DNA from: Syntrophomonadaceae bacterium
GTDB lineage: Bacteria; Bacillota; Ch66; Ch109
Assembly: GCA_012512295.1 (NCBI GenBank)
Contig: JAAZDI010000048.1
Span: 1-6,832, forward strand
DNA length: 6,832 nucleotides
Reading direction: 5' to 3'
Shown: in pieces, positions 1 through 6,767 of the stretch
How positions within the stretch are numbered: the stretch's first letter is position 1
How the letters are laid out: every line of letters starts with the position of its first letter
Made by a program: the position numbers and the translations under genes
Notes under the pieces: generated by a model
Databases searched by the model: none
What the model saw: the letters and a program-made list of their open reading frames with translations, nothing else
What the model was told of the DNA's origin: nothing

Positions 1-2
1 AA

Positions 3-41
3 TATCCTTGTCCTAGCTATCTTGAGATTAAGCGCCATTAA
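3..41 (+). CDS. Possible C-terminal tail of an upstream gene (partial)
   Basis: One frame is open from the left edge and reads YPCPSYLEIKRH before a TAA at 39-41, two bases before the ddl ATG. Such close spacing is typical of genes in one operon and would explain why ddl has no well-placed Shine-Dalgarno of its own (translational coupling). Only 12 codons are visible, too few to name a family. A second frame (from base 1) is also open across the ddl start, so this call rests only on the stop position and is weak. Confidence 0.25.
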   Translation, partial: YPCPSYLEIKRH

Positions 42-43
42 GG

Positions 44-982
44 ATGAAAAAAATTGCGGTTCTCTGTGGAGGGACCTCTTCAGAACGAGAAGTGTCTCTT
101 AGAAGTGGGGAAGCCGTATATCAGGCTTTGCTGGCAACAGGCTATTCGGCTGTGAAAATTGATGCCAATACATCGCTAATAGAACGACTATTCCAAGAAC
201 GACCCGATGCGGTTTTTATTGCTCTTCATGGTAAGCTAGGGGAAGATGGAACCCTCCAGGGATTACTTGACATCATGGGTATACCTTATACCGGTCCTGG
301 GGTTCTGGCCAGTGCCATAGGCATGAATAAGTTAATTACCAAAAAATTATTAAGCTATGAAGGAATACCCACCCCACCTTTTATTAGTCTCAATCGAAAA
401 GAAGTCGACACATTAGGTTGGACATCAGTACTGAACAAGATTAAACAACTGTATCCTTTACCTTTGGTGGTGAAACCAATAGCCCAGGGATCAACCATTG
501 GGGTGTTTTTTGTACATCGGGAAGATGACATAATAGCAGCAGTTAAGGATGCTTTGTCCTTTGACTCGGAAATATTGGTGGAAAAGATGATTAAAGGAAC
601 CGAGGTAACAGCATCCATTATGGGTGACAATCCGCCAGTCGTTCTGCCCTTGATTGAAATAACCTCAGTAACTGGCATCTATGATTACCAATCTAAGTAT
701 ACCCCGGGAATGAGTCAGCATATTATACCACCTAACTTGCCCGAAACTACCCAGAAATTAGCAAGAGAAGTCTGCCTTCGCACCTATCAGGCAATTGGTT
801 GTCGAGGGTACGCTCGGGTTGATTGCATAATTGATGCCAACGGTCAACCCTTTGTTTTGGAGATAAACACCGCCCCGGGGTTAACGGCCACCAGCCTATT
901 TCCGGATGCCGCGCGCCATGCTGGTATTGAGTTCCCTGAGCTTGTTCGCCAAATAGTGGAAATGGCTCGAACAGGATACTAA
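44..982 (+). CDS. ddl: D-alanine--D-alanine ligase
   Basis: This ATP-grasp enzyme joins two D-alanines in the cytoplasm to make the dipeptide that ends the peptidoglycan precursor stem. The 312-residue length is normal. The N-terminal signature GGTSSEREVSLRSG (residues 9-22) carries the D-Ala-binding Glu14. HGKLGEDG follows at 62-69, then the central ATP-grasp part with VVKPIAQGSTIGV (142-154, Ser150) and the VEKMIKGTEVT strand (179-189). The omega loop YDYQSKYTPG (213-222) has Lys218-Tyr219, the tyrosine expected for D-Ala-D-Ala rather than D-Ala-D-lactate ligases. The C-terminal metal site is RVD (258-260) and EINTAPG (273-279), with Ser284 downstream. The ATG at 44 is the only start, since an in-frame stop lies at 29-31. 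It has just AGG directly before it, so initiation may depend on the preceding gene. Specificity is inferred from the motifs. Confidence 0.96.
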   Translation: MKKIAVLCGGTSSEREVSLRSGEAVYQALLATGYSAVKIDANTSLIERLFQERPDAVFIALHGKLGEDGTLQGLLDIMGIPYTGPGVLASAIGMNKLITKKLLSYEGIPTPPFISLNRKEVDTLGWTSVLNKIKQLYPLPLVVKPIAQGSTIGVFFVHREDDIIAAVKDALSFDSEILVEKMIKGTEVTASIMGDNPPVVLPLIEITSVTGIYDYQSKYTPGMSQHIIPPNLPETTQKLAREVCLRTYQAIGCRGYARVDCIIDANGQPFVLEINTAPGLTATSLFPDAARHAGIEFPELVRQIVEMARTGY

Positions 983-1085
983 TAAATATGTGGTGGCCAT
1001 TAATTGTTTCGCGCACTAGAAATCAAATAATGGCTGCAAATGAATGTTTGATCTTAAAGTCTTTTCGACAAAGGCAAACTATACG

Positions 1086-1120
1086 AGGAGGAAATGGCGG
1101 AATTATCTCGAAATAGATAA
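1086..1120 (+). promoter_or_regulatory. Strong Shine-Dalgarno with an 8-codon ORF ahead of mqnE
   Basis: A perfect AGGAGG lies at 1086-1091. The nearest ATG (1094) is only two bases away and opens MAELSRNR before a TAA at 1118-1120, nine bases before the mqnE ATG at 1129. It may be a leader ORF that passes ribosomes to mqnE, a ribosome standby site, or a relic of an older start. The gap between the site and the ATG is shorter than normal, so translation of the small ORF is doubtful. Confidence 0.3.
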
Positions 1121-1128
1121 ATATTTGT

Positions 1129-2271
1129 ATGTATCAACTTAAGCATAAAGAACGGATGAAACCCAGAAGGGAGAAACAGGACAAAGTGTCGGACCGGTTA
1201 TTAAAAGATATTCAAAACAAGCTAGATCAAAGGAAGCGACTCACTCGGCAAGACGGACTAGCTCTAATGGATTGCCATGACCTGATAGGGTTAGGCCGGT
1301 TAGCCAGAAGAATAAAAAAACAAAAAACCGGGCAACATGTCTACTTTAACTCGAATTTCCATATTAATTTGACTAATATCTGTGTATCCCGGTGTAAATT
1401 TTGTGCCTTCGGTCGTGACCGAGATGATGCCGGAGCCTATGCAATGACTCTGGATGAGGTATTGCAACAAGCCGAGTATGGGGTTGAAGGTGGCGCCAAG
1501 GAGCTTCATATTGTTAGTGCTCTCCACCCGGACCTGCCTTTTGATTATTACGTCGAGGTTATTCGTCTTTGTCGGGAAAGGTTTCCCACGATTCACCTAA
1601 AGGCCTTTACGGCAGTTGAGATAGACTACTTTACCAAGATTTCTCAGCTTTCTTTGCATCAGGTATTGCAAACTCTAAAAGAAGCCGGTCTGGATTCATT
1701 ACCGGGAGGAGGGGCTGAGGTTTTTAGTCCCCGGGTAAGAGACAAGCTATGTCCAAATAAAGCCAACAGTGAACGCTGGCTGGAAGTAATGCGGACAGCG
1801 CACAGTTTAGGCCTCAAGAGTAACGCAACGATGCTTTATGGTCATATTGAAACATTAGAAGAAAGAGTAGATCATCTATTGGCTTTACGTAACTTGCAGG
1901 ATGAAACTGGCGGCTTCCAATCATTCATCCCGTTACCTTTTCATCCGCAAAATACTCAGTTATCAAGTATCCAAAGGACAACAGCTTTTGAAGACCTCAA
2001 AATGATCGCCGTGTCTCGTCTAATCCTGGACAACTTTGACCATATTAAGGCTTATTGGATTATGCAAGGAATACCATTGGCCCAGATATCGCTTAATTTC
2101 GGAGCGGACGATCTTGATGGCACCGTAGTCAAAGAAAAAATTACTCATGCAGCTGGGGCTAGAACTAATGAAGGTATAACTAAAGAAGAGCTTATCCGAC
2201 TTATTCGGGAAGCCGGCTATACTCCAGTTGAACGAGATACTTTATATAATATTCTTCAAGTGTTTGATTAA
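1129..2271 (+). CDS. mqnE: Aminofutalosine synthase MqnE (radical SAM)
   Basis: A radical SAM enzyme of the futalosine menaquinone pathway. It adds the SAM-derived 5'-deoxyadenosyl radical to 3-[(1-carboxyvinyl)oxy]benzoate made by MqnA, giving aminofutalosine. The [4Fe-4S] motif is CVSRCKFCAF (Cys85, Cys89, Cys92), preceded by the family-typical VYFNSNFHINLTN. Other MqnE marks are LHPDLPFDYY, HLKAFTAVEI, EAGLDSLPGGGAEVF (about 186-200), TMLYGHIETLEERVDHL and FIPLPFHPQNTQL. FTAVEI and FIPLPF separate it from MqnC (FSPPEI, FIPWTF). At residues 130-131 the usual Gly-Gly before LHP reads Ser-Ala. The start is uncertain: ATG 1129 has no good ribosome site. GTG 1186 (361 aa) follows GGGAG at 1169-1173, and its MSDRLLKDI beginning matches where homologues usually start. 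It precedes mqnA and mqnC and is probably cotranscribed with them. Confidence 0.93.
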   Translation: MYQLKHKERMKPRREKQDKVSDRLLKDIQNKLDQRKRLTRQDGLALMDCHDLIGLGRLARRIKKQKTGQHVYFNSNFHINLTNICVSRCKFCAFGRDRDDAGAYAMTLDEVLQQAEYGVEGGAKELHIVSALHPDLPFDYYVEVIRLCRERFPTIHLKAFTAVEIDYFTKISQLSLHQVLQTLKEAGLDSLPGGGAEVFSPRVRDKLCPNKANSERWLEVMRTAHSLGLKSNATMLYGHIETLEERVDHLLALRNLQDETGGFQSFIPLPFHPQNTQLSSIQRTTAFEDLKMIAVSRLILDNFDHIKAYWIMQGIPLAQISLNFGADDLDGTVVKEKITHAAGARTNEGITKEELIRLIREAGYTPVERDTLYNILQVFD

Positions 2272-2304
2272 ACATGATCAAACATGTTTAATCATGTTTA
2301 ATCA
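2265..2304 (+). repeat. 40-bp palindromic array of four 10-bp units
   Basis: Four contiguous 10-bp units read TGATTAAACA (2265), TGATCAAACA (2275), TGTTTAATCA (2285) and TGTTTAATCA (2295). The first is the exact reverse complement of the last two, and the second differs by one base (C2279). The whole is a palindrome centred at 2284/2285 with one mismatched pair (2279/2290). It starts in the last codons of mqnE (TAA 2269-2271) and ends 11 bases before the mqnA ribosome site. It can fold in RNA, for example as an unbroken 14-bp stem 2265-2278/2291-2304. The bases after it are TATAAAAAAG, with no U-tract, so it is not a normal intrinsic terminator. The 10-bp phase would place equivalent bases on one face of the helix, as in operators. 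Function is inferred. Confidence 0.85.
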
Positions 2305-2315
2305 TATAAAAAAGA

Positions 2316-2322
2316 TAGGGGG
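2316..2322 (+). promoter_or_regulatory. Ribosome binding site of mqnA
   Basis: TAGGGGG ends six bases before the ATG at 2329. This spacing favours ATG 2329 over the in-frame TTG at 2323, which directly abuts the site. Confidence 0.7.
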
Positions 2323-2328
2323 TTGTTT

Positions 2329-3171
2329 ATGCGTCCCCGTGTTGGACATATTCAATTTATTAACTGCTTACCCTTGTACTATGGTTTAGTTAAAAAAGAT
2401 GTTTTATTGGATGTCGAGTTAACCAAAGGTACTCCAACCGAGTTAAACCGGATGCTTATTCAAGGTGAATTAGATATTAGTCCCATTTCGTCTATAGAAT
2501 ATGGGCGACACGCAGATTTGCTTTTACTGATGCCTGACCTGACCGTTAGCGCAGAGGAAGAGGTACTCAGTATCTTACTCTTAAGCAAGGTGCCAATTGA
2601 AGAACTCGAAGGCCGAACCATTGCTTTGACTAATACCTCGGCTACTTCTCATGCTTTGCTCAAGATTTTACTAAAGGAAAAATACGGCTTGAACTGTAAC
2701 TTTTTTATTTGTCCCCCTGAATTAGGTTCAATGCTGTTAGAAGCTGATGCTGCCCTATTAATTGGCGATCATGCCTTACGGGCTTATTTTCATCCCCGAC
2801 CAGACTTGTTTAGTTATGACCTAGGAAAATTGTGGAAAGAACTGACGGGTTTGCCGATGGTTTTTGCTGTTTGGGCAATTCGGCGTGAGTTTGCCGAAAA
2901 GCACCCGGAACTTGCCCAGGAGGTGTATCATTCTTTTTTCCAATCCATGCAATACAGTTTGGAAAATCTATCTCAAATTGCCAGTAATGCTGCCCGTTGG
3001 GAAACGCTAGAGGCTCATCTTCTGGAGCAGTACTTCGCCTGTCTGCGATTTGATTTCGGGGAGAAAAAGCAAGAGGGATTAATAACGTTTTACACAAGTG
3101 CTCATAAACACAATTTCTTACCAAAGATACCCTCATTACAGTTTCTAAATATACCTCATTCGTTAGCTTAA
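2329..3171 (+). CDS. mqnA: Chorismate dehydratase MqnA
   Basis: First committed enzyme of the futalosine pathway: it removes water from chorismate to give 3-[(1-carboxyvinyl)oxy]benzoate, the substrate of MqnE. It belongs to the MqnA/MqnD family with a periplasmic-binding-protein-like fold, but here it is cytoplasmic, with no signal peptide. Family marks in order are INCLPLYYGL (11-20), GTPTELNRMLIQGELDISPISSIEY split over 34-58, NTSATSHALLKILL (102-115), ALLIGDHAL (142-150) and DLGKLWKELTGLPMVFAVWA (164-183). The 280-residue length is normal for MqnA. DISPISSIEY and the GDHAL segment fit MqnA better than MqnD. The chosen start gives MRPRVGHIQFINCLPL, as in homologues. It follows mqnE after 57 bp that contain the palindromic array and is followed closely by mqnC, so an operon is likely. 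Confidence 0.94.
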   Translation: MRPRVGHIQFINCLPLYYGLVKKDVLLDVELTKGTPTELNRMLIQGELDISPISSIEYGRHADLLLLMPDLTVSAEEEVLSILLLSKVPIEELEGRTIALTNTSATSHALLKILLKEKYGLNCNFFICPPELGSMLLEADAALLIGDHALRAYFHPRPDLFSYDLGKLWKELTGLPMVFAVWAIRREFAEKHPELAQEVYHSFFQSMQYSLENLSQIASNAARWETLEAHLLEQYFACLRFDFGEKKQEGLITFYTSAHKHNFLPKIPSLQFLNIPHSLA

Positions 3172-3184
3172 CTTTGAATGAGTC

Positions 3185-3197
3185 GGAAGGCGGAAAG
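3185..3197 (+). promoter_or_regulatory. Ribosome binding site deciding the mqnC start
   Basis: The purine-rich stretch GGAAGGCGGAAAG sits 4-11 bases before ATG 3202. The alternative ATG at 3178 is preceded by CTTAACTTTGA, which has no Shine-Dalgarno character. This favours 3202. Confidence 0.6.
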
Positions 3198-3201
3198 AAA
3201 T

Positions 3202-4272
3202 ATGAACACTATACCAAGATTATTAAGTGAAGTAGTTAATGGACGGCGTCTGAACCCTTCAGAGGCTTTGGTTCTTCTAGAAGAAGCAGATTTTTTAGAC
3301 TTGGGACAGGCTGCGAGCGAAATTTATCATCAGCGGTACCCTGATAACACGGCGACTTTTATTATTGATCGGAATATCAATTATACTAATATTTGTATCA
3401 GTCGCTGTCAATTTTGTGCTTTCTACCGAGATAGGCACCATTCTGAAGCTTACGTTCTAACTGAAAGAGAGATATTCGAAAAAATTGAGGATGCCCTAGC
3501 TCAGGGGGCAACCCAAATAATGCTGCAAGGAGGCCTTCACCCAGACTTAGACTTGGACTTTTTTATCAATTTGATCAAAGACATCAAATCTCATTTTAAC
3601 GTTACGATCCATTCCTTCTCACCTCCAGAGATCTACCATATGGCGATGGTATCGAATGTATCGATTCGTACGGTCCTATTAAAACTGGCTGAAGCCGGTT
3701 TAGATTCCTTGCCCGGTGGTGGGGCAGAAATTTTAGTCGATAGAGTAAGGAATATCATCAGTCCTCATAAAATCTCCTCCAGTCAATGGTTGGAGGTAAT
3801 GGAAACCGCACATAGTATTGGTATGGCATCAACGGCCACGATGATGATGGGGGTAACAGAAACTAGAGCAGAAAGAATAAGCCACTTGGACAAGATAAGA
3901 AATTTACAAGATAGGACTAACGGATTTAGAGGTTTTATTCCATGGACCTTTCGCCCCGACAACACTAGACTGGGTGGAACTCATCTATCGTCAATCGAAT
4001 ATTTAAGAACTCTGGCCATCGCTCGCTTATATCTAGACAATATCCCCCACATTCAAGGATCATGGTTGACACAGGGTCCAGAGGTTGGTCAATTATCACT
4101 TATTTTTGGAGCAGATGATTTGGGGAGCATTATGCTCGAAGAAAATGTCGTGCGAGCCGCTGGTTGTGAGAATCGATTAAACCAAGATGAAATCATTCGG
4201 TTGATTCGAGGGGCAGGAAGAATTCCAGCCCAAAGAAATACTGAATATACAATACTGAGAACATTTGATTGA
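3202..4272 (+). CDS. mqnC: Cyclic dehypoxanthine futalosine synthase MqnC (radical SAM)
   Basis: A radical SAM enzyme that cyclises dehypoxanthine futalosine, the product of hydrolase MqnB acting on aminofutalosine, to the spiro compound that MqnD then cleaves to 1,4-dihydroxy-6-naphthoate. Counting from ATG 3202 (356 aa), the cluster motif CISRCQFCAFYRDR has Cys65, Cys69 and Cys72, preceded by FIIDRNINYTN, which is diagnostic of MqnC. Then come LQGGLHPDL with the intact glycine pair, IHSFSPPEI, AEAGLDSLPGGGAEILVDRV, STATMMMGVTETRAERISHL, LQDRTNGFRGFIPWTFRPDN and a C-terminal AAGCENR region. It is paralogous to the neighbouring mqnE. An in-frame ATG at 3178 would add eight residues and leave six bases after mqnA, but it has no ribosome site. 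CofG/CofH of F420 synthesis is a related alternative, made unlikely by the motifs and by the mqnA/mqnE neighbours. Confidence 0.94.
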   Translation: MNTIPRLLSEVVNGRRLNPSEALVLLEEADFLDLGQAASEIYHQRYPDNTATFIIDRNINYTNICISRCQFCAFYRDRHHSEAYVLTEREIFEKIEDALAQGATQIMLQGGLHPDLDLDFFINLIKDIKSHFNVTIHSFSPPEIYHMAMVSNVSIRTVLLKLAEAGLDSLPGGGAEILVDRVRNIISPHKISSSQWLEVMETAHSIGMASTATMMMGVTETRAERISHLDKIRNLQDRTNGFRGFIPWTFRPDNTRLGGTHLSSIEYLRTLAIARLYLDNIPHIQGSWLTQGPEVGQLSLIFGADDLGSIMLEENVVRAAGCENRLNQDEIIRLIRGAGRIPAQRNTEYTILRTFD

Positions 4273-4304
4273 TGCTGTAACTACTTTTAAATACGATCTT
4301 AATA

Positions 4305-4310
4305 TATAAT
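4305..4310 (+). promoter_or_regulatory. Candidate -10 element before the UPF0182 gene
   Basis: A perfect TATAAT lies in an AT-rich stretch 46 bases before the ATG at 4356, in the 83-bp gap after mqnC. No good -35 is found at 16-18 bp upstream (TACTTT at 4282-4287 is poor), so it may be chance in AT-rich DNA or need an activator. If real, it would separate this gene from the mqn operon. Confidence 0.25.
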
Positions 4311-4341
4311 AAATTCAGTTCAGGTCCATAAACATTCACAA

Positions 4342-4348
4342 AGAGGAG
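4342..4348 (+). promoter_or_regulatory. Ribosome binding site of the UPF0182 gene
   Basis: AGAGGAG ends seven bases before ATG 4356. The adjoining in-frame GTG at 4353 would leave only four bases, so ATG 4356 is preferred. Confidence 0.7.
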
Positions 4349-4355
4349 ACGAGTG

Positions 4356-6422
4356 ATGGAAATAAACCCGAAACGCAAAATTCTGGTTTTTTTAGGGGTA
4401 ATCTTACTGATCGCATTGGGTGCCCTCACTACCGATCTGTATGTGGACTGGATGTGGTTTAAATCTATCAATCTTCAATCTGTGTTTTTAACGACCCTGT
4501 TGACCAAAGTATTCTTGCGGTTGATAGTTGGTCTTGGGTTTTTTACAGTTTTTTTGATTAATTTTTTGGCCACTCGCCAAACTTTAATCAACTTAACCTT
4601 AAACAAATCACCCGACAATATAATTCGGCTCCAAAAGCCTTTTTGGGAAAAATTTTTGGAAGGCCGGGGTTTAATCATATTTTTTATCGTTAGTAGTTTG
4701 CTACTGGCTTATATTTTTAGTGCGGTAGCTTCTGATAATTGGATAGTAGTTCAGCAGTATCTTCACGCGAGTTCATTTGGCATTATTGATCCTATCTTCC
4801 AACAAGATGTAGGATTTTACATTTTTAAATTGCCATTTTATCAGCTTATTTATAATTATCTGATTGCCGGTATTATTATTTCGGCAATTGCGGTTACCAT
4901 TATTTATCTTCTGAGTAGTCCGAAAGCTATTTTTAAAAAGCCCTTTACCGAATTTACACGGGCAAAAGTCCATTTATCTGTTCTAATTGCCACATTTTTC
5001 ATCATTAAGGCCTGGGGCTATAAGCTTGATTCTTATGGCCTGCTTTATTCAGCCAATGAGATTATGTATGGAGCAGGCTATACAGATATCCACGCTCGTC
5101 TCTTAGCCTATCAGACATTGTGTATAGTCGCCTTGCTTTGTGCTGTAGCTATCATTGGCAACCTTTACTTTCGCCGGCTTAAATGGGTTGGAATCAGTAT
5201 TGCCCTACTTATCACTACTTCCCTGCTGCTGGGTGTGTTTTATCCAGCCATGATTCAAAAATTCAGAGTAATTCCCAATCAATTTACTGTTGAAGAACCC
5301 TATATTGCCTATAACATTGCCTATACACAGAAAGCATATGGATTGGATAAAATTAAGCGGGAAAATTTTCCGGTGGAGAATACTTTAACGCCCACTGACT
5401 TGAAAGAAAACGAGGCTACCATTAATAGCATCCGTCTATGGGACTGGCAGCCGCTGCAGCAAACATATTCTCAGCTCCAAGAATTATGGCCTTACTATAC
5501 TTTTAAAGATATGGACATTGACCGTTATATGATAGAAGGCAACTATCGTCAGGTAATGCTGAGTGTGCGAGAAATGGTCCAATCCAAGCTTCCACCCCAA
5601 GCTCAGACCTGGGTTAACCAGAAATTGAAGTATACCCACGGCTACGGAGTAGCTATGAGTCCAGTTAATGAAGTTACCGCAGAAGGACTACCTACGTTCT
5701 TTATTAAAAATATCCCTCCTGAATCATCAATTGAGAGTTTAACCTTAGTACGCCCTGAGATTTATTATGGGGAAGAGACTAACGACTATGTGATTGTCAA
5801 TACAAAAACGTCTGAGTTTAATTACCCAATGGGCGAGCATAACATAGAGTCTGTGTACCAAGCAGTTAGTGGGGTGCAGCTTTCATCTATTTTCCGGCGA
5901 GTAATGTTTGCGATGGCTTTCGGAGATTATAAACTTTTGTTATCTCATGATTTAACCCCGAATAGCCAAATCCTATATAACCGTAACATTCACGAACGGG
6001 TTCGGAAAGTGGCACCATTTTTGCGATACGATTATGATCCATACCCAGTAGTTAGTGGGGGAAAGGTTTACTGGATTCAAGACGCCTATACAGTTAGTAG
6101 CCTGTATCCTTATTCGGAACCGACTGAAGGGTGGGGGAACTATGTTCGTAATTCGGTTAAAGTAGTAATTGACGCCTATGATGGCAGTATGAGTTTTTAC
6201 GTTACAGACAATGAGGACCCAATTATCCGAAGTTACCAACTTATTTTTCCCCAACTATTTCGGCCATTAGAGGTAATGCCAGCGGATTTAAAACAACACT
6301 TGCGTTACCCGGAAGATTTGTTTTTAGTCCAAGCTAAAATGTACGCCACCTATCATATGCAAAACACCCGTATCTTCTACTATAAAGAAGATATTAGGAC
6401 CAGGAGCCTCCCCGCCAGTTGA
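4356..6422 (+). CDS. UPF0182 (COG1615) membrane protein, C-terminally truncated by frameshift
   Basis: A family of unknown function: about seven N-terminal membrane helices followed by a large extracytoplasmic part. Helices appear near residues 9-25, 52-72, 106-127, 163-187, 205-222, 249-270 and 277-297 of 688. Family marks are YVDWMWFKSINLQSVF (29-44), DPIFQQDVGFYIFKLPFY (145-162), SYGLLYSANEIMYGAGYTD (226-244), FRVIPNQFTVEEPYIAYNIA (303-322), and later IRLWDWQPLQQTY, DIDRYMIEGNYRQVM, YTHGYGVAMSPVNE, YPYSEP and LRYPEDLF. The protein keeps homology up to YYKEDI (about codon 680), then reads eight unrelated residues (RTRSLPAS) to the TGA at 6420. Family members are normally about 900 residues as I recall, and continue past this point with a conserved domain. 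The end of that domain is found here in another frame (6394-6702), so the gene appears damaged. Whether the shortened product works is unknown. Confidence 0.9.
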   Translation: MEINPKRKILVFLGVILLIALGALTTDLYVDWMWFKSINLQSVFLTTLLTKVFLRLIVGLGFFTVFLINFLATRQTLINLTLNKSPDNIIRLQKPFWEKFLEGRGLIIFFIVSSLLLAYIFSAVASDNWIVVQQYLHASSFGIIDPIFQQDVGFYIFKLPFYQLIYNYLIAGIIISAIAVTIIYLLSSPKAIFKKPFTEFTRAKVHLSVLIATFFIIKAWGYKLDSYGLLYSANEIMYGAGYTDIHARLLAYQTLCIVALLCAVAIIGNLYFRRLKWVGISIALLITTSLLLGVFYPAMIQKFRVIPNQFTVEEPYIAYNIAYTQKAYGLDKIKRENFPVENTLTPTDLKENEATINSIRLWDWQPLQQTYSQLQELWPYYTFKDMDIDRYMIEGNYRQVMLSVREMVQSKLPPQAQTWVNQKLKYTHGYGVAMSPVNEVTAEGLPTFFIKNIPPESSIESLTLVRPEIYYGEETNDYVIVNTKTSEFNYPMGEHNIESVYQAVSGVQLSSIFRRVMFAMAFGDYKLLLSHDLTPNSQILYNRNIHERVRKVAPFLRYDYDPYPVVSGGKVYWIQDAYTVSSLYPYSEPTEGWGNYVRNSVKVVIDAYDGSMSFYVTDNEDPIIRSYQLIFPQLFRPLEVMPADLKQHLRYPEDLFLVQAKMYATYHMQNTRIFYYKEDIRTRSLPAS

Positions 6423-6702
6423 ATCTGAAGCTCAGACACCGATAACAAGTGATCCAACGGAGTCTCTTTCAGCGTCTGATTTATCTAAGAAGGCCTATCA
6501 AACCTTTCAGGAAGCTCAACGCCGATTACGGGAGGGTGATTGGTCTGGTTATGGGGAGAGTATTAAGGAATTGGAAGCAATCCTGCTGGAATTACAAAAG
6601 GTTTCGGGTAGTGACGACCCCGTGGCCGAACCGCTTCCAGCAACCGCTGAAGAAGGCGGCCCAGATCCCCAACAGGTTATAACCCCATCTGTCATAGATT
6701 AG
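6394..6702 (+). pseudogene. Out-of-frame C-terminal remnant of the UPF0182 gene
   Basis: In the frame one base ahead of the preceding gene, the sequence reads LGPGASPPVESEAQTP, then a short acidic linker, then DLSKKAYQTFQEAQ and LREGDWSGYGESIKELEAILLELQ (split here), ending in a proline/acid-rich tail at TAG 6700-6702. A proline-rich linker, then an amphipathic helical pair with a GDW.xYG turn, is the usual end of UPF0182 proteins. The frame has no convincing start codon or ribosome site of its own. Between KEDI in the first frame and LGPG here, the family normally has well over a hundred residues (a beta-rich region with an LPFTPxGR.NM-like stretch), and none of it is present. A simple frameshift cannot explain this; an internal out-of-frame deletion near 6391-6400 can. 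Confidence 0.8.
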
Positions 6703-6767
6703 ATTAATGGTAACCGCTATGAGGCGGTGAATAAACACTATTCAAGAAGGGTGGATAAATAACTAGT

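Noticed and set aside
44..982. VanA-type D-Ala--D-Lac ligase (vancomycin resistance)
   Set aside because: The omega loop holds the Lys-Tyr pair typical of ordinary D-Ala-D-Ala ligases, and no vanH, vanX or vanRS gene is beside it.
355..1016. Reverse-strand open frames within ddl (355-678 and 747-1016)
   Set aside because: They lie opposite a well-conserved enzyme, their products show no family features, and they look like shadows of its codon use. The same holds for reverse frames opposite mqnE, mqnA, mqnC and the UPF0182 gene.
1065..1085. TCGACA and TATACG as a promoter for mqnE
   Set aside because: The two hexamers are only 9 bp apart, far shorter than the 16-18 bp needed.
2265..2310. Palindromic array as a rho-independent terminator
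   Set aside because: The stem is AT-rich and followed by TATAAAAAAG rather than a T-run on the + strand. On the - strand there is no T-run either.
3202..4272. CofG/CofH (F420 synthesis) identity for the radical SAM pair
   Set aside because: The INYTN...CAFYR and FSPPEI motifs for one, FTAVEI and FIPLPF for the other, and the mqnA between them, fit MqnC and MqnE.
6449..6682. Open frame of 77 codons from a GTG start (MIQRSLFQ...)
   Set aside because: It is out of frame with the recognisable UPF0182 tail (6394-6702) that occupies the same bases, has no ribosome site, and its arginine-rich product resembles no family I know.
6713..6728. Small hairpin ACCGC/GCGGT between the UPF0182 tail and the GDSL gene
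   Set aside because: Only a 5-bp stem with a 6-base loop and no T-tract; too weak to call a terminator.
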